A stretch of 64,000 nt of DNA from Prorocentrum cordatum (lineage: Eukaryota > Sar > Dinophyceae > Prorocentrales > Prorocentraceae), in assembly GCA_963575745.1 (NCBI GenBank), contig CAUYUJ010019915.1:287120-351119 (forward strand), written 5' to 3'. Shown piece by piece: positions 10,108 to 20,874 of this stretch; within the stretch, counting starts at the first letter, position 1, and each line of letters begins with the position of its first letter. A program made the translations under genes and the position numbers. The notes under the pieces are model-generated. The model was not told the DNA's origin, searched no databases, and saw only the letters and a list, made by a program, of their open reading frames with translations.

Positions 10108-10213
10108 CGTTTCGGCGGGTGTCGGCCTCGCCACTGCACGGTCGCTGGCCCCGCAGTCTGCTGGGCTCGCCGCTTCGCTTGCCTTCGCAAAAACGTGTCG
10201 TCTGGTCGCGGGG
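10108..10213 (+). repeat. Split direct repeat B2
   Basis: Second copy of B1, beginning TCGTTTCGGCGGGTGTCGG and ending near TCTGGTCGCGGGG. Its end marks the 3' boundary of the element, to within a few bases. Confidence 0.8.
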
Positions 10214-10302
10214 AGCACCGCGGGCAGAAGGCCTCCAGGTGCCAAATCATGGGCCCGACGCGCAGGGAGGTCATTTGGCAGTGCATCCGCCTGTGTCTTG
10301 GC

Positions 10303-10372
10303 ATCGTGTGTGTGTGTGTGTGTGTTTTTTGGCGGGGGGCATTGAGGATCATCCTGGCTCATCCTGCAACCA

Positions 10373-10426
<54 letters not shown>

Positions 10427-10450
10427 CACACACACACGCACACACGAAAC
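10303..10450. repeat. (GT)n and (CA)n microsatellite pair
   Basis: A short GT run (about 10305-10324) and a longer CA run (about 10376-10447) flank a 50-base spacer. The spacer (TTTTTTGGCGGGG..CATTGAGGATCATCC) resembles 43331-43385, so a small dispersed repeat probably carried the dinucleotides. Confidence 0.75.
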
Positions 10451-10614
10451 CGAAACACGTACGGGGAATGCACGTCCGAGCGATGGCAATGTGATTTTTC
10501 GAACGAGTTCACGTGGTGCACATGCCCAAGTCCAAGGCGTCATGTCCCAGGCTGGCCCAGGCCACCGAGGCAACCGTGGACGAGTCTGCCAGAATTGGGG
10601 TTGACCCAAGCGCT

Positions 10615-11042
10615 GTCCTCCTCCCCCTCATTTTTTTGTTGTCCTCCTCCTCACGTTCCTCCTTTTCCTCCTCATTATCCTCCTCCTTCTCTTCCTCATC
10701 CTCTTGTCCTCCAAGGGCCAGGGCTGCGGACGGTTATCACGATCCTTGTTGGCGACGTCGTTGCCCCTCCTCCCGGCCAACGCTGGGGGGAGCGGAAGCA
10801 ATCAAGGGGTAAGGGAGGCCGATTGATTGATACCGTTGCGGGAAGGGAAGGAGGAGAAGACCGATTGTCCTTTTCTTTCCTCCTCCTCCTCTTCCGCCTC
10901 CTCCTCCTCCTCCTCGTCCTCTTCCTCCTCCTCCTCGTCGTCCCTCCTCCTCCTCCTCTTCCTCCTCTCCTCCTCCTCCTCCTCCTCCTCCTCCTCCTCC
11001 TCCTCCTCCTCCTCCTCCTCCTCCTCCTCCTCCTCTTCCTCA
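10615..11042 (+). repeat. Imperfect then perfect (CTC)n tracts
   Basis: CTC-rich DNA occupies 10615-10710, and a long CTC run occupies about 10875-11041. Long Leu/Ser or Glu/Arg frames here are tract artefacts. Confidence 0.9.
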
Positions 11043-11316
11043 TAGGCATCTTGGCCCCAGCACCTGCTGGCCCCCGTGCCTTTCCGAGCGCACCTGCGCT
11101 CACTTGCTGCCCTCCTGCGCCCTCCGATGGTGGTGGCGGCTCGCCTGGCGTGGGCCCGTCGTGCCATCGCACAGGGGACCCCTGCCTTCATTACCTCTGG
11201 CTCGGCGGCTGCTGGCGGCCGCGCGAAGGTGAAGATCCTCCTCAAGCACGGCGAGGCGGCCACTTCGCCAGCGGCCAGGGCGCTGTTCTTGGACACGCTG
11301 GACGCCGTCTCCGTGG

Positions 11317-12210
11317 GTGCCGCTGCGTCAGTGTCCGTGGACCGTGGGCACAGGCATCAGTCGTCTGACACCAGCGAGATCAACGTCTGGCTGGAGGACC
11401 CCCCACGCGGTGGCGGGGATGGAGTTCCTGGTGGAGGCGGCCCTCCTGGGGGACCTGGCGATGCAGGGGGAGATGGTTCACCTGGGCCACGCCGTGGTGC
11501 TGAAGGGCGCCGTCGTGGTTATGCGGACGGCCCTGCCGATGAGGATCCATGGATGGGGCGGTTGTGACCCTTGGTCGCTTGGGGGCCACGTTGCGAAAGC
11601 CCCTCGGCGGCACGGGCTTCCTCTCGCTCATGGCTGTGGGGGCCCTCTTCCCATTGTTCCGCCCTTCCCCTTCAATACGTTCGCCAAGGAGTTTGTTCCT
11701 GGAGGCCACGCTGCGGCTGAAGTACTTCTACAGGAGGGTGGTGTCGTTGCTGTCCCGTCTGTCCCTGTTGCAGCGGTCCCTGCGGAAGTCCCTCGTGATG
11801 ACATGGACTATGTGATGCATGGGTATCCTTCCGACGCTTGTCTTCCTCAGGGGATGCATGCTGACCCTCCTGGGCACGGTTCTGTGGGTGAGAATCGGGC
11901 ACATCTTCCTACTCTTGATATTCGTGGTGAGCGGCGTGATGCAGTGCCAGTGTCTGCGAGCAGCCAGATGGCAGCGGTGCAGCTCGCCCTGACGCATACG
12001 ATTGCGGAGCTGACGGCTTTCTTTGGGAAATCGTGCTCAAGAGCACAACCGCCGACGGTGGTCCGCGAGATAGTCTGGCCCAAGGAGGTCTACCACAACG
12101 CTGACGATGTGCCGATTGCGAGTATGTGTTCACAATTTGGCTGGCCCCTTGCTTGGTATATTGGGCGTTACTGCGTTGTTCTGGAGGGCGAGTTCATTGG
12201 CCGCACGTGA
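11317..12210 (+). other. Open reading frame of unknown nature
   Basis: A 297-codon frame with mixed, non-repetitive composition lies between a CTC tract and the 63-bp array. I recognise no domain. The last third (for example IVWPKEVYHNADDVPIASM) looks less biased than most frames here. Start choice is arbitrary, because no leader or splice evidence fixes it. It may be the remnant of a retroelement ORF or chance open sequence in GC-rich DNA. No function is proposed. Confidence 0.2.
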
Positions 12211-12539
12211 AAGATCATAGGCGTGGTCGGCTCCAGCTTCCTCCAGCTCGACATCTTCCCTGGCGGCGTTCACGCACGGGTGGGTGCCAGTGACCTTCGT
12301 GAGGTCGCTGATCCTTCCAGCACGGCGGCTTGGGAGGCCATGCTGCTGGAGCGGACGGTGATGGGCGAGCTCCTCGCCGGTATTGAGCGCCCTGGGTGTC
12401 ATGCGGACTCGTCGGGTGGCGATGGTGGACAGACAGATCTTCTCCAGCAGCTCGAGGCGGCCAACCTTTTCTGCGATTTCTATGAGGATGATTTTGGATG
12501 AGGTCGCCGATCCTGGTTATTGCTGGTTGGAATTCTGCT

Positions 12540-13060
12540 CTGATACGGAATCTCTCTGCATATGGGGTGGTGTCAGAGCCACTCACATGTACTGGGTCTT
12601 CTCTCAATGGGAGTCTCTTTGCTTACGGGGTGGTGCCAAAGCCACTCACATGGACTGGGTCTTCTTTCGCACTGGAGTCTCTTGCCTTATGGGGTGGTGT
12701 CCGAGCCACTCACCTGGACTGGGTTTTCTCTCAATGGGAGTCTCTTTGCTTACGGGGTGGTGTCAGGGCCACTCACATGGGCTGGGTCTTCTTTCGCACT
12801 GGAGTCTCTTTGAGTATGGGGTGGTGTCAATGCCACTCACATGGACTGGGCCATCTCTCGCACTGGAGTCTCCTTGCTTATGGGGTGGTGCTCGGGCCAC
12901 TCGCATGGATTGGGTCCTCACCTGAATGGAGTCTCTGCTTATGGGGTGGTGCTTGGGCCACTCACATGGACTGGGTCAACATTGTTTCTTGGAGTGGAGT
13001 CTCTTCTTATGGGGTGGTGCTCGGGCCACTCACATGGACTGGGACGTCAACGGGGCGGGC
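12540..13060 (+). repeat. Tandem array, 8 units of about 63 bp
   Basis: GGGGTGGTG recurs at 12564, 12627, 12691, 12754, 12818, 12882, 12943 and 13011. Spacings are 63, 64, 63, 64, 64, 61 and 68. Units share CACTCACATGGACTGGGTC and TGGAGTCTCTTTGCTTA. Near-63 spacing gives long open stretches in all plus frames, which are repeat artefacts. Confidence 0.9.
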
Positions 13061-13084
13061 GGTGGACTGCCTCCTTTTCCTGTG

Positions 13085-13228
13085 GGGGGGGGGGGGAAAT
13101 CCTCCTCTTCTTCCTCATCCTCCTGTTCCTCCTCCTCCTTCTCCTCCTCCTCCTCCTCCTCCTCCTCCTCCTCCTCTCATCCTCGCCCATGTTCCTCCTC
13201 TTCCTCCTCCTCCTTCTCCTCCTCCTCC
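13085..13228 (+). repeat. (CTC)n microsatellite
   Basis: Poly-G followed by imperfect CTC repeats, ending directly before a spliced-leader-like sequence at 13229. Confidence 0.85.
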
Positions 13229-13250
13229 GCAGCAGCCCTTTTGGCTCAAG
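13229..13250 (+). other. Degenerate spliced-leader (DinoSL) relic
   Basis: Aligned without gaps to the dinoflagellate 22-nt spliced leader, 18 of the 21 constant positions match, including the whole 3' half (TTTTGGCTCAAG). The three mismatches lie in the 5' half. It precedes the decayed LINE-like coding region by about 120 bases. Such relics arise when a trans-spliced mRNA is reverse-transcribed back into the genome. The match is imperfect and sits next to low-complexity DNA, so chance cannot be excluded. Confidence 0.45.
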
Positions 13251-13370
13251 GGGCCTGCTCCTTTCTCCCCCTATACTCTCTCGATGCTCCTGGTGGCCAG
13301 GCACCAAGGTCGGGCCTCGGCCGGCCCTCGGCAGCCCGTTTCCCTCGGCGCCCTCGCTCCGTCTCCTGCC

Positions 13371-15172
13371 ATGGAGGCGATGCGCCAGACCATGCCGTGG
13401 ACCAGCGCCCGCACTTCTCCTTCGTGGTAGAGACGAAGGCGCCAGTCGAGCGGGCACTGCCACTGCGAGCGCCGCGCCTTCTGATGCTGACAACGGCGTG
13501 TATGCGGCTCGGAATGCGCCGATCCAGCCTCTCCCGACAACAGTTGGCAGCGAATGTGGTGCATCATATTGTAGATGACTTCGGGCATCCAGGGAAATGT
13601 TATCCAGGCCGAGAACAATTTCGGGACCCTGCAGAAAGCACGCGCGGACTTGGCACGGCGGACGGCACATCTGCTTGCTTAGATGCAAGCTATCCAGGAC
13701 CAGACGTCGCTGCAGGCGATCCAGGATCGTGACATGGCGGGGCGCGGCTTGAAGTCGGAGTTGATGGGTTGTTTGATTGGGATGATTGATATCGTGAAGG
13801 AGGTGGCGGAGGTCGGAAAGATGGCGAGGGAGAGCGTGGATGGGTCGGCGACCCCGATGGACAGTGGCGGTTTCTTTCGTCGAGTCCGGCGGTGGAGATC
13901 TGAATTGTGGGCAGCTTCTCTCGTCCCCTGGTGTTGGGTGGGCTTCAAGCGACTCCTGATTGAAATGACGTTGCGTTTGGCACTCGGCCCCCATCATCCA
14001 GAAGTGATTTTCGTCCTGACGAACGGCTCCACCCCTGCGCAGGTGGTAAAGGTTTCGACTGCTGATGATGACCTCGCAGCAGGTCGCGTTCACCGCTATA
14101 TCTGCGCAGGGGGTCTGGAGAAGGTAGCGTGGGTTTCAGCATGCACCGTGCGCGCAATATTCGGCCCTTTAGGCGAGTACGGCAGCAGCTTGGATGAGAA
14201 GGGGTTCGCCGGGAGAATCGCAGCTTGCGCGGCGTCTGTCTGGGAGCTTAACTGGGCCCCAGTCGTTTGAACATTGCTTTAGTATTTACTCCTTCGACAC
14301 AGCGTCACAGTTCCCCCTCCCTGGCTGGGGTTGCTGGTTCAGTGTGTCGCCCCTCTTGGCCGCTCACCCTCTGCGCGCGGAACGCCCGTGCTCTCGTTGC
14401 TTCTATGTCACCACCCACCCAGGGCAGGTTCGCGTTTTTCGACAGGCGATTGGAGCTGGTTGAACGGTACCAGGTTGTATGTTTCCAAGAAGATCACGTG
14501 ACATACGTTGACGTGGCGATTCTTTCCGATGAGCGTCGCGCAGGTACTCTCGATGGCAGTTTCGTAGGCGGTGGGGTTGCGTGCAGGGCTGTAACCGATG
14601 TCCCTGTCGAGTCTGCGAGTAGTTTGATGAGATTGTTCCAGCCGTGGTCGAGGAAGGCAGGTGGCTTTGCAAAGCTGAATGTGCACGTGCCCAACGCGTT
14701 CGATCACATTGGCATGCAACGCGACACTTTGGACCGATTATCGCGGTGTTCCCTTGCGCAGCCCGCAGTAGTGTTGGTAGTCGGTGATTGGCCTTTCGTC
14801 CGTGTGGAGGATGAGAGGTTTCTGGCGCATGGGGAACTTGTGCCTGGGGATCGGCTGCAGCGCGACGCTCTCCAGGAGCATTGTGGTTCGTGGTGCGAGC
14901 AGCGCCAACCTGATCCGACTCACAGGGGCACAGTGGGTGGATCCATCGGAGGTTCGTTGGACTGGGCAGGATCTACGCGACTTCCCTGTTTGGCAGCGTC
15001 AATGTCACGCTCCGGGCAGTCGGTGCTCTCGCCTACCCAGGGGCCCACCGGGGCCGCGCCCCCGTCGCCGTTGCCGTCGCCCATCGAAACGTTGAGCCGG
15101 TGGCCAGATCTCAGCCCGCAAATGGATGAGCGAATGCTCCGCGCATCGCAAGGTGGCGTCGGAACTGCTTAG
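13371..15172 (+). pseudogene. Decayed LINE-like ORF with endonuclease-like part
   Basis: A helical, coiled-coil-like stretch near 13600-13730 (NNFGTLQKARADLARRTAHL, then LQAIQDRDMAGRGL) is followed by a frame to 14270. The best-preserved part lies at about 14375-14830: NARALVAS, VVCFQEDHV, NVHVPNAFD and VVLVVGDWPFVRVEDERF, in that order. These match in position the apurinic-type endonuclease motifs of LINEs (N, QE, N.H, GDFN), with the last box altered (GDW for GDF). No RT is recognisable downstream, so the copy is truncated or eroded. Frames change near 13680 and 14270. An alternative is an unrelated exonuclease/phosphatase-family gene, but the repeat setting favours a LINE. Confidence 0.4.
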
Positions 15173-15174
15173 TA

Positions 15175-17807
15175 ACCCCGTGCTTCGGTCGCGCTTTTTC
15201 GGAGAAGCTTCGGGGGATTCAGGCGCCGTTTGTCATTGTGGCCGACTAGTTTGTCGGCACGGGCCGACGTCGAATAACGATGGGGGGCGGCATTGCTCAT
15301 TCGTTGCGCGTCGGGGTTAAGAGGGCGGATCGGCGATGCCTCTGCATCCGCGCTCTTTGCTTCTACTCGGCACTCTTCGTCTCATTTGACGTTGGTCGCT
15401 GCCCGCGCTCGGGCCCCGACGTCTTGCGCTCGCTACTAGCGCCCTCGAGAACCAACCGTTAGAAGCGGATGCGCAGGAGGGCGAGCGCGGCGGGGGGCAG
15501 GGGTCGTCGGGGGCGAGGCAGAGGAAGGGGGCGGGCGGCAGTCAGTCGAGGGCGGTCTTGGATGGGGCGCCGCAGTGGGCCCCCAGGGGCTATGGCGCGG
15601 GGGCGCGCCGCTGACTCGGCGGCGCAGTCGCTGGCCGCGCGCTGGCCGCGCGCTGGGGGGCCCCTCGTGGCGGTCCTTTCTGGTCCGCCAGGTTCCCCGG
15701 CGCCGAGACCGTCGGCCCGGCCTCCGCCGCCCCGCGGCGGCGTCTGGGCCTGGGGGAGCTCGATCGGAGGATTCGGCGCGAGAGGCGCCCCGCGGGGCCG
15801 ACGGGCATCCTCGCGGCGGCTGGGCGACCCCTGAGAGGAAGGAAGGGCGACGACCGGCCCCCGCCCCTGCCCCGAGCGGGCTCGCGCCCCTGCCCGGAGT
15901 GCCCCTGCCCGGAGTGCCCCTGCCCTGAAACAGTAGTTTAAACGTTTGATATTATATATATCCTTGTTGATATAATTTGATAACGTGATTCATCAGGGGA
16001 ACTTTATAGTCGAAATCCTTAGTTGATAAAGGATCTTTGCATTTTATGCGAATGCTATAGGGCCTCTGCTTCTCACGCGACTGCAGAGGTCGTCTCCGGC
16101 TCTGTCCGCGCGGGCGCGGGCGCCGTCGCGGAACAAAAGGGGGTGGCGTCAAAGGGGGGGGGGGCGTCCATGGCGCCGCGGCGACGGCGGACAAAGCGGG
16201 GCGCCCGCAGCGCGCGAGGGGGGCCCGACAGCGCGGGCATCGCGACCGCAGATGCCCGCGCAGTCTTCCCGTGCAAGTAATCGGAACTGTTTGGGGGGCA
16301 CTGGGGGCCGCGGGCGTCCTGGAGGTCATCGTCGGTTTCTATGCGATTTGCCTTCTGGATTGCGCGCGGCGTTCGCCGACTGTTTCGGGGCCAAGGGGGG
16401 CGGGCGCCTGGTCGCGAGAAGAAAGAGGCAGGGCGCCCCAGCTTCGATTGGCTTGTTCGCTTGTGCGTTGAATCTGTTTCTGCGGTGGCTCAAGCCAGCG
16501 CGCCCCTCGCCTTGATGGCGGGCCTGCTTGTGCGAGCCATTTTTTTCGTCGGAATCCAGAATATCTTGGCTGGCCACGTGCCGACATGCTGTTGGATCCT
16601 TTCGCTTTCCTTTTGGGGCCAGGCTGAACATTGGGGAATGCCGCGAGGTTTTCTGAGGGGCTCTAGTGTGGGGGCTGGGCCAGCGACGTTCCCTTGCACC
16701 CGGGCTGCCGACGACGATCCAGCCCTTCTTTTCGAATTGCTCGTCCGCGCTGCAGTACCAGGCGCAGCATGTGAGAGCGACGCCCGAGGTGGCAGGCAAG
16801 CGCAGGGGAGCGTTGCAGATCGTCGCAGGCGGCCCCACACATGGGAGTCTGTGCCGGTGGAGCGAGCGCCGCCCGAGCGGGCTTCGTGTCCTCTCCGTGC
16901 TCGGCAGGCCGAGGCCGCGCCACCCGGCCCTCGGCGGCGGCTCTCTCGGCCTGGCTCGGCCTCGGCTCCTGCCCGTGCCCCCATGGCTTCCTCGGTGGGC
17001 CTCTGCGTCGGTGCAGCGGCGTGGGCACTGGGCCCCAAGGGGGTCGTCGGTCCTGCGCGGCGCCACGTCTCTCCCCTCGAGCTGCGTCGCTGGCTGTTCT
17101 CTGTCTGTGTGTGTGTTCGGGTTGCACGGTCGCCCTCGTGGCCCCCAGAGCCAGAGACATTGGCAGTCTTAGATTTCTTCCTCCTGTTCTCTCGCCGCCG
17201 CCGCGCCCCCCCGCCTCTCTCTGCTGCCGCCGCTGTTTTGCGTCCCTCGACGCCTGTGGTGGTTCCGCGCCGCTGGCGCGCGCCCGCCGCCGCCCGGCCT
17301 GCCCCCCCCTCTTTGGTTCGGCCTTCGGCGAGGTCTCGTGGAAGTGCGAGGCTGCACCTGCATGGAGAAAGAGAGCGGCTGCCTGTTGGGTTCTCGTGCT
17401 TCTCTCGGGCTCCCCCCTGGCAGTACTCCTGCGTGCTCCCCTGCTGCTGCTGCTGCTTCTTCGCTGGGGCTGCTACGTGCTCACCCTGCGTGTCCTATTT
17501 GCTGCTGCTCTGCCGTGTTGTTACCGCTGGTGGTGGTGGTGGTGGCTTGGTGGGCTTTTTGCCTGGCTCTGGGCTGGCGGCGGGTCTCGGGGGACGGTGT
17601 TTTTGCTTTCTTTGTCGCTCGAGCGCCAGGGGGGCACCGACCAGTCACCAGCGTAGCCTGACGCCCCGCCTGCCGCCCATTTTGCTTCCCCCTGTGTGTT
17701 CTCCGGTGCGCCCCCCTTCCCAAATGGGCGTGTGCCCGTTGTGCGCATTCTGGATGGACCTGCGGACAAGGATTGGTGTTGTGCGAGCGTGGGGAAACAA
17801 TTCGTTT

Positions 17808-17841
<34 letters not shown>

Positions 17842-18225
17842 TCCACCTCCTCCTCCTCCTCCTCCTCCTCCTCCTCCTCCTCCTCTCCGGGCCTCCGACT
17901 CTGCGCACCCGCAGTACCAGCGCAGCCGTGCGAGAGGACGGTGCTGCGCAGGCCACTGCTGCAGAAGCAACTGGGTCTGAGGCGCTGCGCTGGCGACTCT
18001 CGGCCAGGGAAGGCGGTGAGGTGGAGTCCAGCGGTGGAGGAGGAGAAGGAGGAGGTGGAGGAGAGGGAGGGGGATGGGGAGGAGGAGGAGGAGGAGGAGG
18101 CGCACGCGCGTGCGGTAGCGTCTGGAAGTCGATGAGAAAGCGCCGACTTAGTGTAGATCCGCGCCAATTAGCATCGATTAGCGTCGGACAGCGTTGACTC
18201 GCAAGAGCCAGCAAGATGGCACAGC
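15175..18225. other. No gene recognised; GC-rich DNA with microsatellites
   Basis: Long frames cross this stretch (one is 618 codons, 16341-18197), but their translations have no recognisable domain and run through (CTC)n at about 17808-17885 and (GAG)n at about 18035-18100. G runs occur at 16155-16170. Nothing here supports a gene call from sequence alone. Confidence 0.5.
15930..16055. other. AT-rich island of unknown origin
   Basis: About 125 bases with GTTTGATATTATATATATCC, TTGATATAATTTGATAACG and AGTTGATAAAGGATC stand out sharply from GC-rich surroundings on both sides. No coding sequence or known RNA is recognised. An organellar DNA insertion or a regulatory/replication-related A+T block are untested possibilities. 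Confidence 0.4.
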
Positions 18226-18420
18226 CAGGTCGCATAGCAAGGATGAGCAACTTTCCAAGGCTGCCCTTGCATCCTTACCCCTTCGGCCCATCCTCGGCGA
18301 CTTCTGCCGGCCAACCCAGCCAACCCCGTTCGGAAGCGCCAACATGGCCTTCTAAGTCCCTTGTATTCTTCCCGCGCATTTTTCTTATACGACTTGCTTG
18401 TATGGGGGGGCTACTATGAG
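18226..18420 (+). repeat. Dispersed repeat family D2, copy 1
   Basis: Aligns with 63728-63890 in the same orientation. Shared blocks include CGCATAGCAAGG, GCAACTTTCC/GCAACCTTCC and CGGCCCATCCTCGGCGACTT. Ends and mechanism are unknown. Confidence 0.6.
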
Positions 18421-19165
18421 TTGCGACAGAAGGCTCAGGATGGGGCTTTGGTTCTTGGGCCTTCCCTGGATCTAGAACGGAGGGCCTATTCGAAGCAGAG
18501 GCTCGCCACAGGAAAACCCCTTCATTGCTTACTCGGCGTTCCTCTTGGTAGCACGACGGCCGTACGCTTGGTCGCGCGCGAAGCCAGGGTGGGGGCCATG
18601 GCGACCATCTTCCCTTGCGCTCGGGCGTGCGCTAGTCTAGGATGGGGGGCCATGGTCTAACACTTCGAAGCGGAATCAACTGCCATCGGGCGGGTGCCTG
18701 AGGGCGCCATGGTTTGGTTGCGACGGGGCAGGAAGCTCCATCAACCAACTGACACGAAACGCCAGAACTTGGGCGATACTTTACATAAAGCTATTGCCCC
18801 CGTGATGCCACAGCTGCAATGCCTCAACCTTTCGGCAAGTCTGCGGCCAACTCGGACTTGTGATGTGCCGACATGGTATCTGACATCCGCTGGATTGGTA
18901 CTGTGCCAGACTAGGCGTTGGAGCAGGGGTCGGAGCAGACCTCGGAGCAGGGTCGTGTGTTGGGGGCTTTGCGTTCCGACCAGCATCCATTTGCGGAGCT
19001 CGGCGCTCCCTGGTCTGTGCAGATCGACGACGTATCTCAAATGACAGTCGGTTGACGTGGTTCGCGAACTCAAGATTCGAGCGGCGTGAAGGAGGTTGAT
19101 ATCAGGCCTGGGTGTAGCTGGCTTGCTTCAGTGGTGGCGGGCGTGTGGCAGGCCTCGAGTCGTGC
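18420..19165. other. No gene seen
   Basis: Mixed-composition DNA without coherent long frames. GGATCTAGAACGGAGGGCCTATTCG at about 18470-18494 weakly resembles 23990-24012, suggesting another old dispersed repeat. Confidence 0.4.
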
Positions 19166-19166
19166 A

Positions 19167-19346
19167 CTCCAGATTTCGTAATGAAGGGAGGGGGGTCTCA
19201 TTTCGGGGGGGGGTCTTTTCCAGGCTATCTTGGAGGGCCTGGGGGGGTCTGGGGACGATGCTTTGGAGGGTTCTCCCACGGGGGGGGTCTAAAACTTCTC
19301 GTCTGGGAGGGTTGAGCCCCCCTCCCTTTTATTACGAAATCTGGAG
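19167..19346 (+). mobile_element. Stowaway-like MITE family M1, copy 1
   Basis: A 180-bp element with terminal inverted repeats beginning CTCCAGATTTCGTAAT and ending in its complement. It is followed by TA on the right and flanked by CA on the left (a mutated TA). It matches 43962-44141, which is inverted, identical in length and flanked by TA on both sides. There is no coding capacity. TA duplication plus a CTCC-starting TIR is the Tc1/mariner (Stowaway) pattern, by family knowledge. G runs form much of the interior. Confidence 0.85.
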
Positions 19347-19349
19347 TAC

Positions 19350-20200
19350 TCATCATGGCGGCTGTCTGGTGGAGGGTCTTTGTGCGTTTTTGGCCCGCTG
19401 TTCGGCCTCTGCACCAACGGCAGGGGGGTAGTCTGCAGAAGGCGACTGCCTCGGTGGTCAGCACATGGATTTGTTTCTCCGTGCAACACGGTTGCATTCG
19501 GCCGTCATCGCGACGAGCCCCGTTCCGGTACCCTCCTGCACAAGGTGGTTGGCAGATCCCTTATGTTGCATCTTCGGGGGGGACTAGTTATTCTTGTCTT
19601 GTAGGCGGCTGTATTTCCCTGAGTGGTTTCGACGCGAGTTCGACTTGTTTCGACACGGATTCGACGCGGTCGACATGGAGTTGACGCGGATTCGACACGG
19701 CTAGTTGATTCGATGGGACAGACGAGGGTTGCCTGTGCACACGCACCATGGTTTGGTGCCACAGGTGGGCGTGAGGACCAGCCACGCTGCAGGATTGCTG
19801 CGGAAGCCTCTGCAACAGCTTCGTGGCTGACGAATGCGTGGGTTCGGCGTCGCCCCAAAGCTTTCATACCACGTGTGCTTCGCCCCCCCCCCTTCAGGGG
19901 CGACGCGCGCGCCGAGGAATCTTTAGGATAAGCTCCGTGGCGCCAGCCCTTTCTGGGCATACCGCTCGGGAAATGATATACTACTAGATTGTTCTACTAT
20001 CTGTCCGGTTGGGACGCACGTCTCCAAGGCAAGGAGGACGTCTAGTGTTGGTATGTCCATGCGCGTCCCAGGGGTGGAGGACGGAGGCAGGAGGACTGAA
20101 GAAGGGCATCACGAAGGACCGGGGAGCAGCCTCGAGCCGTGGTGCCTGGCCCACGGAACCAACGGGAGGGAAGGGGGCGGGAGCCAACGATGATCGAGGA
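19350..20200. other. No gene seen; short TTCGACACGG repeats
   Basis: Nothing recognisable. At 19627-19705 the motif (G)ATTCGACACGG/GTTTCGACACGG occurs several times at irregular spacing. Confidence 0.4.
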
Positions 20201-20204
20201 AGGG

Positions 20205-20345
20205 AGCGGAGGAGGAGGAGGAGGAGGAGGAGGAGGAGAAGGAGGAGGAGGAGGAGGAAGAGGAAGGGGGGAGCAGGAGGAGTTGGAGGAGGAGTTGGAG
20301 GAGGAGTAGGAGGAGGAGGAGGAGGAAGAGGAGGAGGGGAGGGAG
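20205..20345 (+). repeat. (GAG)n microsatellite
   Basis: Imperfect GAG tract with GTTGGAGGA interruptions. Confidence 0.9.
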
Positions 20346-20514
20346 GGGGGCGGAGGCTGAATGAGTATCGAACGAGCAGGGGGGGAAGCGGGAGCGCGGA
20401 AGGGACGGGAGGAGGGAGGGGAGCGGGAGCTGACGGGGAGGGGAGCGGGAGCCAGCGGGTATCGAGGAGGGGAGGAGGAGCGGGGAGTCGCAGAGGAGCA
20501 GCAACGGCCTGCAC

Positions 20515-20690
20515 GCAAACTGTCGCCGCCCCGCACGGGGTTCTCGGATCGGCGCCGGGCCCACCTGGCGGCGCCACGAGTCGCCGCCCCTGGCGCGTTC
20601 CGCTCGCCAGGGAGAGGGGCGAGGTCCAGCGCCGGTCCAAGAGGTCGGGGTGGACCTCCCAACGTTTAGAGTTGTGCAGCTGTCCTCTTC
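20515..20690 (+). mobile_element. TIR element family M5, copy 2 (diverged)
   Basis: The left arm (CCGCACGGGG..GATCGGCGCCGGGCCC) and right arm (GGTCCAGCGCCGGTCCAAGA..CCAACGTTTA) are imperfect inverted repeats. They align block by block with the better-preserved copy at 28845-29045. The loop carries GGCGGCGCC..CCTGGCGCG..CGCCAGG as in copy 1. It sits between two GAG tracts. Confidence 0.6.
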
Positions 20691-20696
20691 CTGCCC

Positions 20697-20870
20697 AGGA
20701 GGAGGCAGGAGGAGCAGGAGGAGGAGGAGGAGCAGGAGGAGGAGGAGGAGGAGGAGGAGGAGGAGGAGGAGGAAGAGGAGGAGGAGGAGGGGGAGGAGGG
20801 GGGGGAGGAGGAGAGGAGGAGGAGGAGGAGGAGGAGGAGGAGGAGGAGGAGGAGGAGGAGGAGGAGGTGA
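20697..20870 (+). repeat. (GAG)n microsatellite
   Basis: Long near-pure GAG tract with AGCAGG interruptions and a G-rich variant segment at 20785-20810. Confidence 0.9.
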
Positions 20871-20874
20871 CTGG

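Larger units (their letters stand above)
3527..10213 (+). mobile_element. Ngaro-like tyrosine-recombinase retrotransposon, decayed
   Basis: The element shows the split-direct-repeat layout of Ngaro/VIPER-type elements: A1 (3527-3597), coding region, B1 (9910-10014), A2 (10031-10101), B2 (10108-10213). Inside, in order, are a Cys-rich membrane ORF, a gag-like ORF, RT with YVDD, an RNase H-like region, a tyrosine recombinase and a methyltransferase-like module. LTRs and an integrase are absent, as expected for the DIRS order. Reading frames change many times and catalytic residues are lost, so the copy is dead. A1 and A2 differ at 8 of 71 positions. Replication through a circular intermediate joined by the recombinase is family knowledge, not visible here. 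Confidence 0.85.

Noticed and set aside
12498-13578. Apparent 240-310 residue proteins with GWCQSHSHGLG-like repeats
   Set aside because: They are translations of the 63-bp tandem array, whose period is close to a multiple of three, and open in several frames at once.
16480-16495. GGTGGCTCAAG as a spliced-leader relic
   Set aside because: Only the last 8-9 bases match; the CCATTTT core is missing.
16341-18197. A 618-codon open frame
   Set aside because: It has no recognisable domain and crosses a (CTC)n tract, and opposite-strand frames are equally open. GC-rich composition explains it.
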